Positions 54,494 through 63,229 of a stretch of DNA of 64,000 nt are shown here, piece after piece. Location: the NCBI RefSeq assembly GCF_051521495.1, contig NZ_CP150355.1, positions 6,200,001 to 6,264,000 on the forward strand. The letters run 5' to 3'. The number at the start of each line of letters is the position of its first letter. Within the stretch, counting starts at the first letter, position 1. Both the position numbers and the translations under genes were made by a program. Source of the DNA: Sorangium sp051521495 (GTDB taxonomy: Bacteria > Myxococcota_A > Polyangia > Polyangiales > Polyangiaceae). The notes below the pieces were generated by a model. It was not told where the DNA came from. It was given only the letters and a program-made list of their open reading frames with translations, and made no database searches.

Positions 54494-54624
54494 ACGGGGC
54501 TCCGGGGACCGGAAACCAGGCGGCTCTGTGACCCGTAGCGCAGGCGAGGGCTCGGCTGCAAGCCCGCTGAGCCGCGCGAAGCGCTCGCGACGGCGCTCGA
54601 ACGACGCTACAGGGGTTCCACGTC

Positions 54625-56181
54625 GTGGCGTCCTCCCCTCGCCCCTCCTCCGCCCCCTCCCTCGACACCGGCGCGGAGGTGCCGCTCGCCGCGCCGCGCG
54701 CCCCCGGCGATGGCGGTGATACGCCGCGCGCCCTCGGCGATGGCGGTGATACGCCGCGCGCCCTCGGCGATGGCGGTGATACGCCGCGCGCCCTCGGCGA
54801 TGGCGGTGACGCGCCCCGCGGCCCCGGCGATGGCGGTGATACGCCGCGCGCCCCCGGCGATGGCGGCGATTCGCCCCGCGCCCTCGGTGAGAGCGGTGGC
54901 GCGCGCGGCAAGCGGCGCCGCCGCGCCCTGATCGCGGTGGCGCTCGTCGTCGCCGTCGTCGCGGCCGCCGTCGCCGCGCTCCTCGTGCTCGGACCGCCCG
55001 CGATCCGCCGGCGCATCATCGCCGAGGCCCGCGCGCGCGGCGTCGCGCTGGACCCTGGCGTGGTCGACGTCGGCCTCGACGCGGTCCGGCTGCGCGACGG
55101 CCGCTTCTCTCTCGTCGGGGTGCGCGGGCTCTCGGGAACGGTCGCGCGCGCCACGATCGAGCTGCGCGGGCTCTCGCCCGCGCGCATCGCGACCGAGGGC
55201 GTCGAGCTCACCCTGGTGGGGATCGACGCCCTGGAGGATCTGCCCGCGTGGATCGCGCAGTACGGCCCGCGCGCCGCGGCGCTGCCGTTCACCACCGGCC
55301 GCGTCCGCCTGGGCCTCCGGGATCGCGACGGCGGACCGGAGGTCCTCGCGCTGGCCGACGGCGCCCTCGAGCGGCGCACGGCGGGCTCGGTCGAGGGCGC
55401 CGCCGCGCCCCCGGGCGCGCCGCAGCCGGAGGCCGGTGTCCTGAAGCAGGCGCGCGTGGTCGTCGCCAGCAAGGAGATCGCGCGCGCCGACATCGCGTGG
55501 TCGATCGGCGCGGCGTCCATCTCCCTGGGCTTTGGCGGCGAGGACATCCCCTCCGCGCCGCTCAGGGCCGAGCTCCGGCCGCGCCCCTCGCCGAGCGCCT
55601 CGATCGAGCTCGCGCCGACGCCGCTCTCCGCCGTGGGCGCGCTGCTCGGCGTCGACGTCGGCGCCTCGCCGATGGTGGTCGCCGGAACGCTCGCGCTGCG
55701 GCTCGCGGACGGAGCGGACCGGACCGCGCTGTCCGAGGCGCCGCTCGAAGGTCCGATCGCGCTCACGGTGAAGGGCTTCACCCTGCCCCACCCCAAGGAG
55801 CTCGACGGGCTCCTCTTCGGCAGCACCACCACGGTCAAGGCGAACGCGCGCATCTCGCCGGACCACCAGCGCGTCGCGCTCAGCGGCGTGGAGGTCGCCG
55901 CCGGCGCGCTGAAGCTCACAGGAGCGGGCACGGTCGAGCGCAGCGGCGCGGACGCCGCGATCGCGATGGATCTGTCTGGATCCATCCCATGCTCGCTGCT
56001 GGCCGGCTCTGCCGCGATGTCGCACCTGACAGGCGCCCTGGGGCTGCTCGCGCGCGACCTGGTGAGCCGCGCGCTCGCGGGCTCGGTGGCGGTCCAGGTC
56101 CACGTCGACGCGCGCGCGAGCCGGCTGACCGCCGCGCGCGTCACCCCGAGCGCGATCCTGCGCTGCAAACTCCGCCTCTAG
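54625..56181 (+). CDS. Large membrane-anchored repeat protein (AsmA-like architecture)
   Basis: The 518-residue product opens with about 90 residues containing a 10-residue tandem repeat (ALGDGGDTPR type). A basic stretch (GKRRRRALI) and one transmembrane helix follow (about 98-122, VALVVAVVAAAVAALLVLG), then about 390 residues outside. The outside part alternates beta-rich blocks such as IATEGVELTLVGIDALEDL and VALSGVEVAAGALKLTGAG. That resembles AsmA/DUF748-like envelope proteins, but only at the level of pattern. GTG 54625 is used. A terminator-like hairpin follows. Function unknown. Confidence 0.7.
   Translation: MASSPRPSSAPSLDTGAEVPLAAPRAPGDGGDTPRALGDGGDTPRALGDGGDTPRALGDGGDAPRGPGDGGDTPRAPGDGGDSPRALGESGGARGKRRRRALIAVALVVAVVAAAVAALLVLGPPAIRRRIIAEARARGVALDPGVVDVGLDAVRLRDGRFSLVGVRGLSGTVARATIELRGLSPARIATEGVELTLVGIDALEDLPAWIAQYGPRAAALPFTTGRVRLGLRDRDGGPEVLALADGALERRTAGSVEGAAAPPGAPQPEAGVLKQARVVVASKEIARADIAWSIGAASISLGFGGEDIPSAPLRAELRPRPSPSASIELAPTPLSAVGALLGVDVGASPMVVAGTLALRLADGADRTALSEAPLEGPIALTVKGFTLPHPKELDGLLFGSTTTVKANARISPDHQRVALSGVEVAAGALKLTGAGTVERSGADAAIAMDLSGSIPCSLLAGSAAMSHLTGALGLLARDLVSRALAGSVAVQVHVDARASRLTAARVTPSAILRCKLRL
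54701..54910 (+). repeat. 30-bp tandem repeat in the N-terminal coding region
   Basis: About seven 30-bp units (first units at 54701, 54731 and 54761) centre on CTCGGCGATGGCGGTGATAC and encode ALGDGGDTPR-like decapeptides. Units 2 and 3 are identical; later units carry a few substitutions. A methionine-rich shadow frame (54710-54931) is created by the same array. Confidence 0.9.
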
Positions 56182-56192
56182 TTCCGCTAGTT

Positions 56193-56235
56193 CCGCCCGC
56201 CCGAAATCCGGCCTCCGCCCGCCCGAAGTCCGGCC
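56193..56235. repeat. 21-bp direct repeat
   Basis: CCGCCCGCCCGAAATCCGGCC (one base changed in the second copy) occurs at 56193-56213 and 56215-56235, just after the stop of the AsmA-like gene. Confidence 0.85.
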
Positions 56236-56242
56236 AACGAAG

Positions 56243-56266
56243 CAGAGGGGGCTCTGTAATTTTCTC
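56243..56266 (+). terminator. Rho-independent terminator candidate
   Basis: CAGAG, a GGGG loop and CTCTG (56243-56256) are followed by TAATTTTCT. The T-rich tail is clearer than at most sites in this window, although the stem is short. Confidence 0.55.
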
Positions 56267-56555
56267 TTCCTGGTGCTTGAGACACCCCAGGCGCGCCTCG
56301 ACGGTTCGTGTCCTTCCTTTCTGAGCGCTGCCACGTCCGAGCAGCGCTGTCGTGGTTCGCCGCCCCTCGCGGGTTGCCTCCGTCCGAGCACAGGGAGGGT
56401 CGATGAGGGACGAAGGCGGAGAGGACGAAGATCGATGTCGAGGACGAACTGACGCGATGAACGCGATGAACCATGGCGTGGAGCACGGGAAGCGCGGGGT
56501 GCGCGCTCGACGTGCAACCGCCGCTCTGGCACCTTGATCCATCGAGGAGCCCGCA

Positions 56556-57431
56556 ATGCGCCCTGGAGCTATCGCGCTCGCCGCTCGGATCACCTCGCTG
56601 CTCGGGCTCGTGTCGCTCGTCAGCGCTGCCTGCAACAGCGGTCTCGGCTCCGGCATGGACGACGCGTCGGGCGGCGGGGACGCCGCCGCGGCGTCGTCGG
56701 CCTCGTCATCCTCGTCGGTCTCCGCGATCTCGGCCGGCAGCGGCGGCGCTGGAGAAGGCGGGGGCTTCGAAGAAGGCGGGGGCCTCGAAGAAGGCGGCGC
56801 CGCGGGAGGCAGCGGCGGGACCGACGAGCAGCATCTCCCCCTCGACTCGACGCCCCCGGCGCCCTGCCCGCCCGACATGGCAGAGATCGCGGGATACTGC
56901 ATCGATCGCTTCGAGGCGCCGAACGTGGAAGGCGCCCTGCCGCTCGTGATGGCCAGCGCCACATCGGCGCTCGCCTGGTGCGAAGAGCGCGGAAAGCGCC
57001 TCTGCACCGAGGACGAGTGGGACGCGGCGTGCCAGGGCTCCGAGGAGTTCGTCTACCCGTACGGGAACACCCACGAAGCGGAGCGCTGCAACGACAACAA
57101 GACCTGGAGAGCGCCCGACGAGGGCGCGCTCAACACCTGGCCTTCCGACGAGGCGCAGGCCGAGGTCCAGGCGCTGTACCAGGCCGAGCCGAGCGGCTCG
57201 CGGCCGGGGTGCGCGAGCCCGTTCGGCGTCTACGACATGACAGGGAGCGTCGAGGAGTGGGTGGTGCGCACCCAATACCATGTCAACGAGTATCCTCACG
57301 TCCTCAAGGGCTGTTACTGGTCCGGCTGCTTCGGCGGCGCGAAGCCGCGGTGCGGGTCCACGAACCCGGCGCACGCGGACGGGTTCCGCTTCTATGAGAC
57401 CGGCTTCCGGTGCTGCCGGGACATCGAGTGA
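56556..57431 (+). CDS. SUMF1-domain lipoprotein
   Basis: The 291-residue product has a signal ending VSAAC, a Ser/Gly-rich linker with GGGLEEGG repeats, and a SUMF1/FGE-like domain. YCIDRFEAPN, EERGKRLCTEDEWDAAC, EFVYPYGNT, MTGSVEEWVV and the terminal GFRCCRDIE align with the protein at 39843-40643. Around the usual copper site it reads LKGCYWSGCFGGAKPRC, which does hold Cys residues but not in standard FGE spacing. A surface role is more likely than sulfatase maturation. GAGGAG precedes ATG 56556. Confidence 0.85.
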   Translation: MRPGAIALAARITSLLGLVSLVSAACNSGLGSGMDDASGGGDAAAASSASSSSSVSAISAGSGGAGEGGGFEEGGGLEEGGAAGGSGGTDEQHLPLDSTPPAPCPPDMAEIAGYCIDRFEAPNVEGALPLVMASATSALAWCEERGKRLCTEDEWDAACQGSEEFVYPYGNTHEAERCNDNKTWRAPDEGALNTWPSDEAQAEVQALYQAEPSGSRPGCASPFGVYDMTGSVEEWVVRTQYHVNEYPHVLKGCYWSGCFGGAKPRCGSTNPAHADGFRFYETGFRCCRDIE

Positions 57432-57683
57432 GCGATCCGGCGGCGCCGCTCCGGCCCGCACAAGAGCGGCTCGAGGGCGCGGGGCCCCTGCAGCGCGAGC
57501 GGAGGCGCCGCCCCGCGGGCGTTCGGCGCGAGCGGAGGCGCCGCCCCGCGGGCGTTCGGCGCGAGCGACGGCGGCGGGTCGCGGACGCGAGCGCAAACGC
57601 AACACCGCGCCGGGGCGTCGTCACTGGCGCCCTGAACGAACCGCTTCCCCTCGGTTGCGCCGCACGCTAGGGCACCGTGAACG

Positions 57684-58583
57684 GTGCTGACCCTACCAAG
57701 AGAGCCTCGCCCCAGCCTCGACGTCGTGAAGGATGCGATCGCGGCGTTCGCCCTCAAGGGCCGAGGGCGCGCCCGCCCGGACGATCTCGACGCGCGCGAC
57801 CCGTCGTTCATCGCCCGGGTGCTCCCGCTGCTCGGCTTCCTCTACGACGACTACTTCCGCTGCGAGACCGAGCTGGAAGAGCAGCTGCCCGACGGACCAT
57901 TCCTCGCCGTGAGCAACCACAACGCGATGACGGGAATGCCCGACATGTACTGCCACATGACGGCGTTCTGGCGGCTTTATGGCCCCTCGCGCCCGTCCTA
58001 TGGGCTGATGCACGATCTCCCGTTCAACGTCCCGAAGGCGGGCGCCTGGCTCAACGCCTGCGGCGCCATCGCCGCGAGCCCGGAGAACGCGCGGCGAGCG
58101 CTCGCACGCGGCGCGGCGGTGCTGGTCTTCCCCGGCGGCGATCTCGACGCGTGCAAGCCCACCTCGGCGCAGTACACCATCCGCTTCGGCCGGCGCCGCG
58201 GCTTCGTCCGGCTCGCCATCCGCGAGGGCGTGCCGATCGTGCCGATCGTGAGCGTGGGCGCGCACCAATCCCTCTACATCGCCACGGATGGGAGCAGGCT
58301 GGCCAAGTGGCTCCGGCTTCCCCAGCTCGCGCGCTCGAACGTCGCGCCGCTCGGCTTCGCCCTGCCGTGGGGGCTCATCGTCGGCATCCCTATCCCGCAT
58401 GTTCCCCTTCCGGTGAAGATCCACACACGGGTGCTCCGCCCGCTGCACCTCGGGCTCCCGAGAGAGGCCGCGAGCGATCCGGACGAGGTCGAGCGCGCAT
58501 TCGAGCGGATCGTCGCGTGCATGGAGGCCGGGCTGGACGAGCTCCGAGCGGCGGGCAGGCACGGTCTCTTCCCGCGCGGTTGA
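57684..58583 (+). CDS. Lysophospholipid acyltransferase family protein
   Basis: The 299-residue protein is the full-length relative of the acyltransferase cut off at position 1. Block I reads AVSNHNAMTGMPD, block III VLVFPGGDLDACKP and block IV GVPIVPIVSVGAHQ. The N-terminal 60 residues are predicted helical and may associate with the membrane. GTG 57684 was used; no strong ribosome site is visible. It may transfer acyl groups to lysophosphatidic acid, a sterol, a diacylglycerol or another alcohol; the substrate cannot be read. It precedes the kinase operon by 175 bp in the same direction. Confidence 0.88.
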   Translation: MLTLPREPRPSLDVVKDAIAAFALKGRGRARPDDLDARDPSFIARVLPLLGFLYDDYFRCETELEEQLPDGPFLAVSNHNAMTGMPDMYCHMTAFWRLYGPSRPSYGLMHDLPFNVPKAGAWLNACGAIAASPENARRALARGAAVLVFPGGDLDACKPTSAQYTIRFGRRRGFVRLAIREGVPIVPIVSVGAHQSLYIATDGSRLAKWLRLPQLARSNVAPLGFALPWGLIVGIPIPHVPLPVKIHTRVLRPLHLGLPREAASDPDEVERAFERIVACMEAGLDELRAAGRHGLFPRG

Positions 58584-58758
58584 CGGACGAACCGCAGGAG
58601 AGTGGCGGCGGGGTGGCGCCCCGAGAGCGCCCGTGACCGCCCGTGACCCGAGGAGCACCGCGCGCCGCGCCGAAACCCGCCGGCGCGCGACAAAGGGCGC
58701 TGGACCTCGCGCGGGTCTCGGAAAACCGAGTCCGTTCATGTAGGCTTGAGCGCCAGCC

Positions 58759-60234
58759 GTGACCCCCGACCGCACCGCGCAGCTGCTCGCACCGCTGGCC
58801 CAGCCGGGAGAGCTCATCGCGGCCAAGTACCGCGTCGAGCGGGTCGTGGCCATCGGTGGAATGGGCGTCGTGCTCGCGGCGCGCAACGAGGACCTGGACC
58901 AGAAGGTCGCCATCAAGATCCTGCGCCAGGACGCCCTCTCGAACCAGGAGGCCGTCACCCGCTTCCTGCGGGAGGCGCGGACGGCGGCGCGCCTCTCGGG
59001 CGAGCACGTCGCGCGCGTGTTCGACGTCGGCACCACCGAGAGCGGCGTGCCGTTCATGGTGATGGAGTTCCTGACCGGGCTCGATCTCCAGCAGGTCATC
59101 GACAGGCACGGCCCGCTGCCCATCCAGGACGCGGTCGACTACGTATTGCAGGCCCTCGAGGCCGTGGCCGAGGCGCACGCGGCCGGCGTCGTCCACCGGG
59201 ACATCAAGCCTTCGAATCTGTTCCTCGCCGAACACGCGGACGGCACACGGCACATCAAGGTCCTCGATTTCGGCATCTCGAAGGGGCAAGGGCTCGACTC
59301 GCCCGCGGAGCCGGGCCTCACGTCGACGAAGCAGGTGATGGGCTCGCCCGGGTACATGTCGCCCGAACAGATGATGGCGCCGAGGACCGTCGACGGGCGC
59401 GCCGACGTCTGGTCGTTCGGCGTGCTGCTCTACACGCTGGCGACGGGCGAGCCGCCGTTCCAGGGCGAGACGGTCGCGGCGGTGATGGCGAACATCCTGC
59501 ACCAGCCGGTGCCACGGCTGCGCGACAAGCGCAGCGACGCGCCCGCCACGCTGGAGCGGATCGTCGCGCGGTGCCTGGAGCGCGACGTGAGCGCGCGGTA
59601 CGGCAACGTCGGCAAGCTCGCGCAGGCCCTCGAGCCGCTCGGGTCGAGCTTCGCGAAGCTCTCGACCTCGCGCATCCAGAGCGCGATCGGCGCGGCGTCG
59701 CCGGCCGGACAGACGCTGCTCAACTCGAGGGCGGCCGAGGACAGCGACCGGCTGTCCGGCGCGTCATGGTCGCACACGAGCAACCGGCGCCGCTCGCGGC
59801 GCAGGCTGCTCGTCGCCGCGGGCGCGGCCGCGTTGCTGACCGGCGCGGCCGGGGCGGGCCTGTGGCTGGTCGCGGGCGTGCGCATGGCGCCGGAAGCGCC
59901 GAGCGCCGCCGCGCCACACCAGCCCGAGCGCGCCGGTGGCGACGCCCTCGGCGCCGGATCGCCCGCTGCAGCGACGGGGGCGGCGACGAGCGCGCCGGCC
60001 GTGGCGGCCAGCGCCGCGGCCGACGCGACGAGCTCGGCGGCGGCGCCGCCTCCGGCGCCGAGCGCCGCTCCGGCGCCGAGCGCGGCTCCGGCGCCGAGCG
60101 CGGCTCCCACGGGCAGCGCTGCGACCGGCGCGCGCCCGGCGTCGACCGCCTCCGGAGCGCCGCAGAAGCCAGGCCACCCGCCGAGACCGCCGAGGTCGAT
60201 CAGCGAGGACGAGATGCTGAGGAGCCGCCATTGA
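58759..60234 (+). CDS. Ser/Thr protein kinase with single transmembrane helix
   Basis: The 491-residue kinase has a glycine loop IGGMGVVLAARN (about 32-43), Lys53 (VAIKIL), HRDIKPSN (about 147-154), the DFG motif in LDFGISKG (about 170) and the APE-like region SPEQMM. A linker follows, then one transmembrane helix (about 350-375) and an outside Ala/Pro/Ser-rich tail with APSAAP repeats. It lacks PASTA or other sensor domains. Its TGA overlaps the TTG of the TPR-type gene, so the three genes up to 62311 are translated together. Its phosphothreonine output could be read by FHA proteins such as the activator at 30791-32782; that is inference. Confidence 0.93.
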   Translation: MTPDRTAQLLAPLAQPGELIAAKYRVERVVAIGGMGVVLAARNEDLDQKVAIKILRQDALSNQEAVTRFLREARTAARLSGEHVARVFDVGTTESGVPFMVMEFLTGLDLQQVIDRHGPLPIQDAVDYVLQALEAVAEAHAAGVVHRDIKPSNLFLAEHADGTRHIKVLDFGISKGQGLDSPAEPGLTSTKQVMGSPGYMSPEQMMAPRTVDGRADVWSFGVLLYTLATGEPPFQGETVAAVMANILHQPVPRLRDKRSDAPATLERIVARCLERDVSARYGNVGKLAQALEPLGSSFAKLSTSRIQSAIGAASPAGQTLLNSRAAEDSDRLSGASWSHTSNRRRSRRRLLVAAGAAALLTGAAGAGLWLVAGVRMAPEAPSAAAPHQPERAGGDALGAGSPAAATGAATSAPAVAASAAADATSSAAAPPPAPSAAPAPSAAPAPSAAPTGSAATGARPASTASGAPQKPGHPPRPPRSISEDEMLRSRH

Positions 60235-61265
60235 GATTGTTTCGAGCGCGACACGCGGGCGCATGGCTCGCGCTGCTCTGCGGGACGAGCCTGACCTCGC
60301 CGCTGCTGGCCCAGCCGACTGCGGCGGACAAGGCGCTCGCCGAGGGGCTGTTCCAGGACGGCAAGAAGCTGATGGACGAGGGCAAGCTCCAGGAAGCGTG
60401 CCTGAAGCTCGCGGAGAGCCAGCGCGTGGATCCCTCGGTCGGAACGCTGCTGAACCTGGCGGTCTGCCACGAGAAGGAGGGCAAGACGGCCAGCGCGTGG
60501 GCCGAGTTCACGGAGGCGTCCTCGCTCGCGGCAGGCGCCGGGCAGCAGGATCGCGCCCAGTTCGCGACCAAGCGCGCGTCCGAGCTGGAGGCCCGGCTGA
60601 CGCGCCTCGTCCTGGAGGTGACGCAGGCGGCGCCGGAGATGGTGATCACGCTGAACGGCAAGGAGCTGAGCGCCGCCGCGGCCGGGGGCTCAGGCATCCC
60701 CGTGGATCCGGGCACGGCGACGATCGAGGCCAAGGCGCCGGGCAAGCAGCCCTGGTCGCAGCGGGTGACGCTCGACCCCGGGCCCGCCACGACGCGGGTG
60801 ACCATCCCGCTGCTCGCGGACGCCGCCGCTCAGAAGGTGGCGAAGGCGGCTCCCCCGGCCCCGCCGCGCCCGCCGTCGGCCCGTCCGGAGGCCGCGAGGC
60901 CCAAGGCGACCGGCACCCCGATGCGCACGCTCGGCTTCGTCGCCGGCGGCGTCGGGATCGCGGGGCTCGGCGTGGGAGCGGTGTTCGGGGTGCTGACGAT
61001 TCAGAAAGCCGCGGATGTCGAGGAGGGGTGCGGCGGCAGCTTCCGCTGCAGCCGCTCAGACGTCGAGACGAACGAGAGCGCCCGCACGACCGCGATGGTC
61101 TCGAACATCGCGCTCGGCGCCGGGCTTGTGTGCCTCGGGGCTGGCGTCGCGATGGTGCTGATGTCCCCTCGCCCGCCGGAGAAGGCTGCCGCGGTCGAGG
61201 GCGTGTGGGTCGCGCCCAGCGTCGCTTCGGAGGGAGGGAGCGTGGTGCTCGGAGGCCATTGGTGA
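60231..61265 (+). CDS. Exported TPR-like / PEGA-like protein with C-terminal membrane helices
   Basis: The 344-residue protein has a signal peptide (GAWLALLCGTSLTSPLLAQ). A TPR-like helical domain follows (about 30-115; EGLFQDGKKLMDEGKLQEAC and TLLNLAVCHEKEGKTASAW). A beta region of PEGA type comes next (about 120-200), then a Pro/Ala linker and two hydrophobic helices near the C-terminus. TTG 60231 follows AGGAG and overlaps the kinase stop. Such proteins commonly accompany myxobacterial Ser/Thr kinases and probably act as periplasmic adaptors. The stop overlaps the next ATG by one base. Confidence 0.85.
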   Translation: MRLFRARHAGAWLALLCGTSLTSPLLAQPTAADKALAEGLFQDGKKLMDEGKLQEACLKLAESQRVDPSVGTLLNLAVCHEKEGKTASAWAEFTEASSLAAGAGQQDRAQFATKRASELEARLTRLVLEVTQAAPEMVITLNGKELSAAAAGGSGIPVDPGTATIEAKAPGKQPWSQRVTLDPGPATTRVTIPLLADAAAQKVAKAAPPAPPRPPSARPEAARPKATGTPMRTLGFVAGGVGIAGLGVGAVFGVLTIQKAADVEEGCGGSFRCSRSDVETNESARTTAMVSNIALGAGLVCLGAGVAMVLMSPRPPEKAAAVEGVWVAPSVASEGGSVVLGGHW

Positions 61266-62311
61266 TGGGAAGCTCGAAGCGCTCTTCCGTGGCGCTGGCG
61301 CTGGCGCTCGCCGCGCTCGCGACGGGCCTCAACGGCTGCGCGGAGATCGCGGGGCTCGAAGATCGGCAGGTGATCCCGCTGCTGACGATCGCCGACAACC
61401 AAGCGCAGCCTCGCGCCATCGCGCTCGACGAGGAGGCGATCTACTGGCTCAACGGGCGGAGCGACGGGGCCCAGGGGAGCTCCGTGGGCGGCGCGCTCCG
61501 GCGGCAGATCAAGGATGACTGGGCGGTCGTCGATCTGCTCGCGCCTTCCAGCGAGGTGCCCGGCGAGATCGCGCTGGACGCGACGCACATCTACTGGTCG
61601 AGCACCGACGCCGCCTTCAAACGCGTGTGCGACAGCGGCATGGGGGGTAATCGAGACAAGCTGTGGAAGCTACCGAAAGCAGCGCCGGTTCCCTCTGCTG
61701 GCGCGGAATCGCTGTGGGCTAGCTGCGGCGCCGCAACGGGGATCGCGCTGAGCGCCGACGATGTCTACAGCGCTCGGCCGAACGCCAACCGCATCACCTC
61801 GATGTCCAAGCGAGGCGGCACTCGAAGGGATCTGACGCTGGGCGGCGAGCCATTCAGCGTCGCGACCGCCGGCTCCCTCGTCTACTGGACCGATCCCAAG
61901 GCCGGGACGCTCTCGGTCATCGACACGAGCCGCGATCCCGTCGAGAAAGAGGAGCTCTCCTCGGACGTCGAGCCGCCGGGGCAGCTCGTGCTGGATGAGG
62001 CCAACCTCTACTGGCTCGGCGGAAACAACGTCATGCGGCTTTCGCGGAGCGGAGCGGGCGGAAGCGTCGCGATGCCCCTCGTCGACGGCGGGCTGCCAAG
62101 CCCTCCAACCGGGATCGCCATGTATGGGGATTACCTTTATGTCACCATCAAGGACGCAGGGAGCGTCTACCGGCTCCGCAAGGATGGCGCCGACGATCCG
62201 AAGGTGATCGCGGCGAATCAAGAGGGCCCGACGGGCATCGCCGCGGACGGGACGGGCGTCTACTGGACGAACTTCATCTCGGGAGAGATCGTCAGGTTCA
62301 AGGACGAGTGA
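61265..62311 (+). CDS. Beta-propeller-like lipoprotein
   Basis: The 348-residue product has a signal ending TGLNGC. Repeated IYWLNG, IYWSST, VYWTDPKAG, LYWLGG and VYWTNF blocks at intervals of about 45-50 residues fit a six-bladed YWTD/SMP-30-type beta-propeller. It is the last gene of the kinase operon (ATG shares a base with the preceding stop). It may sense or bind a ligand on the cell surface for the kinase module. Ligand unknown. Confidence 0.85.
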   Translation: MGSSKRSSVALALALAALATGLNGCAEIAGLEDRQVIPLLTIADNQAQPRAIALDEEAIYWLNGRSDGAQGSSVGGALRRQIKDDWAVVDLLAPSSEVPGEIALDATHIYWSSTDAAFKRVCDSGMGGNRDKLWKLPKAAPVPSAGAESLWASCGAATGIALSADDVYSARPNANRITSMSKRGGTRRDLTLGGEPFSVATAGSLVYWTDPKAGTLSVIDTSRDPVEKEELSSDVEPPGQLVLDEANLYWLGGNNVMRLSRSGAGGSVAMPLVDGGLPSPPTGIAMYGDYLYVTIKDAGSVYRLRKDGADDPKVIAANQEGPTGIAADGTGVYWTNFISGEIVRFKDE

Positions 62312-62365
62312 CGCGCAGCCGCCAGCCTGGCGGCCACCTTGCGCGGACCGCTGGACACGCTGAGC

Positions 62366-63220
62366 TCAATCGATCTGCAGGTGGTAGTGGGGCGGCCGCG
62401 ACTCCTCGAGCGCGAACACGCCCCCGACCTCGTCGACGCCCTCGAGGAAGGCGCGCTTCTCGGCGGGCGTCATGTCCCGGTTCCGGATGTCGACCGCGCC
62501 CTCCCGGAGGTGCGCCGAGATGAACACGCCGCGATCGATCTGGGCGCGGATCACCCGCTCGAGGGCCGCGATCGTGGCCTCCGGCGAGTGGTCGGCGGAG
62601 ACCCCGTGCTCATAGGCGCTCTTGATCTCGCGCGCCGCCGTCTTGTCCTTGTAGAGGCCGAGGACATCGGCGCCGTGCCGGAAGAGCTCGCGCATCGCCT
62701 CGGCCTGCCGCGCGGGATCTCGCGTGCCGCTCGTGACCACGAGCTCTTTTCCGGTCCGCCGGAAGTAGGCGCTGGCGATCTCCGCGACCTTCTTCTCCAC
62801 GGCGGGCGCGAGCTCGACGCCAGGCAGGATCACGTAGCGGCGCTCCTCGTCGACGTCCGTCGACGGCGCGCGCGACGACGGAGCGCGCGCGGGCGGCTCG
62901 GCGTCGGACGGCTCGGCGTCCGGCGGCTCGGCGTCGGACGGCTCGGCGTCCGGCGGCTCGGCATCGGGCGGCTCGGCCCCGCCGTTCTCCTCGACTTGCA
63001 GCGACAGCACCCTGGCCGCGGGGCCGTCGGGCACCCAGAATTCGGGCCCCACCGGCGCGCCGGGCGCGGTGGCGGTCGCAGGCGGGCGCGGCGTCCCGGG
63101 GAGCTCGGGCGCCGATGCGGCCCGGGAGACGCAGCCCCCCGCGGCGAGGGCGAGGACGATGACGGCGGCGCGACGGGCGCGCTGGAGAGCGGAGGAGCGC
63201 GAGCGCAACATGCGAGTCAC
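62366..63220 (-). CDS. M15-family (VanY/DacB-like) peptidase lipoprotein
   Basis: The 284-residue product has a lipobox (LALAAGGC) and an acidic linker with five or six AEPPD/AEPSD repeats (about 80-110). A C-terminal domain follows, with SAHLREGAVDIRN and PHYHLQID. This is the SxHxxGxAxD plus HxH zinc pattern of M15 D-Ala-D-Ala carboxypeptidases and related endopeptidases. VTSGTRDPARQAEAM matches the conserved substrate strand. GTG 63220 follows GGAGG. It is 9 bp after the DUF2914-like gene, so the two form an operon. Confidence 0.85.
   Translation of the reverse strand: MTRMLRSRSSALQRARRAAVIVLALAAGGCVSRAASAPELPGTPRPPATATAPGAPVGPEFWVPDGPAARVLSLQVEENGGAEPPDAEPPDAEPSDAEPPDAEPSDAEPPARAPSSRAPSTDVDEERRYVILPGVELAPAVEKKVAEIASAYFRRTGKELVVTSGTRDPARQAEAMRELFRHGADVLGLYKDKTAAREIKSAYEHGVSADHSPEATIAALERVIRAQIDRGVFISAHLREGAVDIRNRDMTPAEKRAFLEGVDEVGGVFALEESRPPHYHLQID
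62891..62980 (-). repeat. 15-bp tandem repeats in the M15 peptidase linker
   Basis: About six 15-bp units (CGGCTCGGCGTCCGG/GGA type) encode alternating AEPPD and AEPSD pentapeptides. Confidence 0.85.
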
Positions 63221-63229
63221 GGGCGCCTC

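Larger units (their letters stand above)
56182..56555. other. Intergenic region with repeats and a terminator
   Basis: No gene is supported in these 374 bp. A 21-bp direct repeat lies at 56193-56235 and a terminator-like hairpin at 56243-56266. A 7-bp inverted repeat AGCGCTG/CAGCGCT lies near 56323-56350. The rest shows nothing specific. Confidence 0.55.

Noticed and set aside
54710..54931. Small plus-strand frame of MAVIRRAPSA repeats
   Set aside because: It is the out-of-frame reading of the 30-bp minisatellite inside the larger membrane protein gene.
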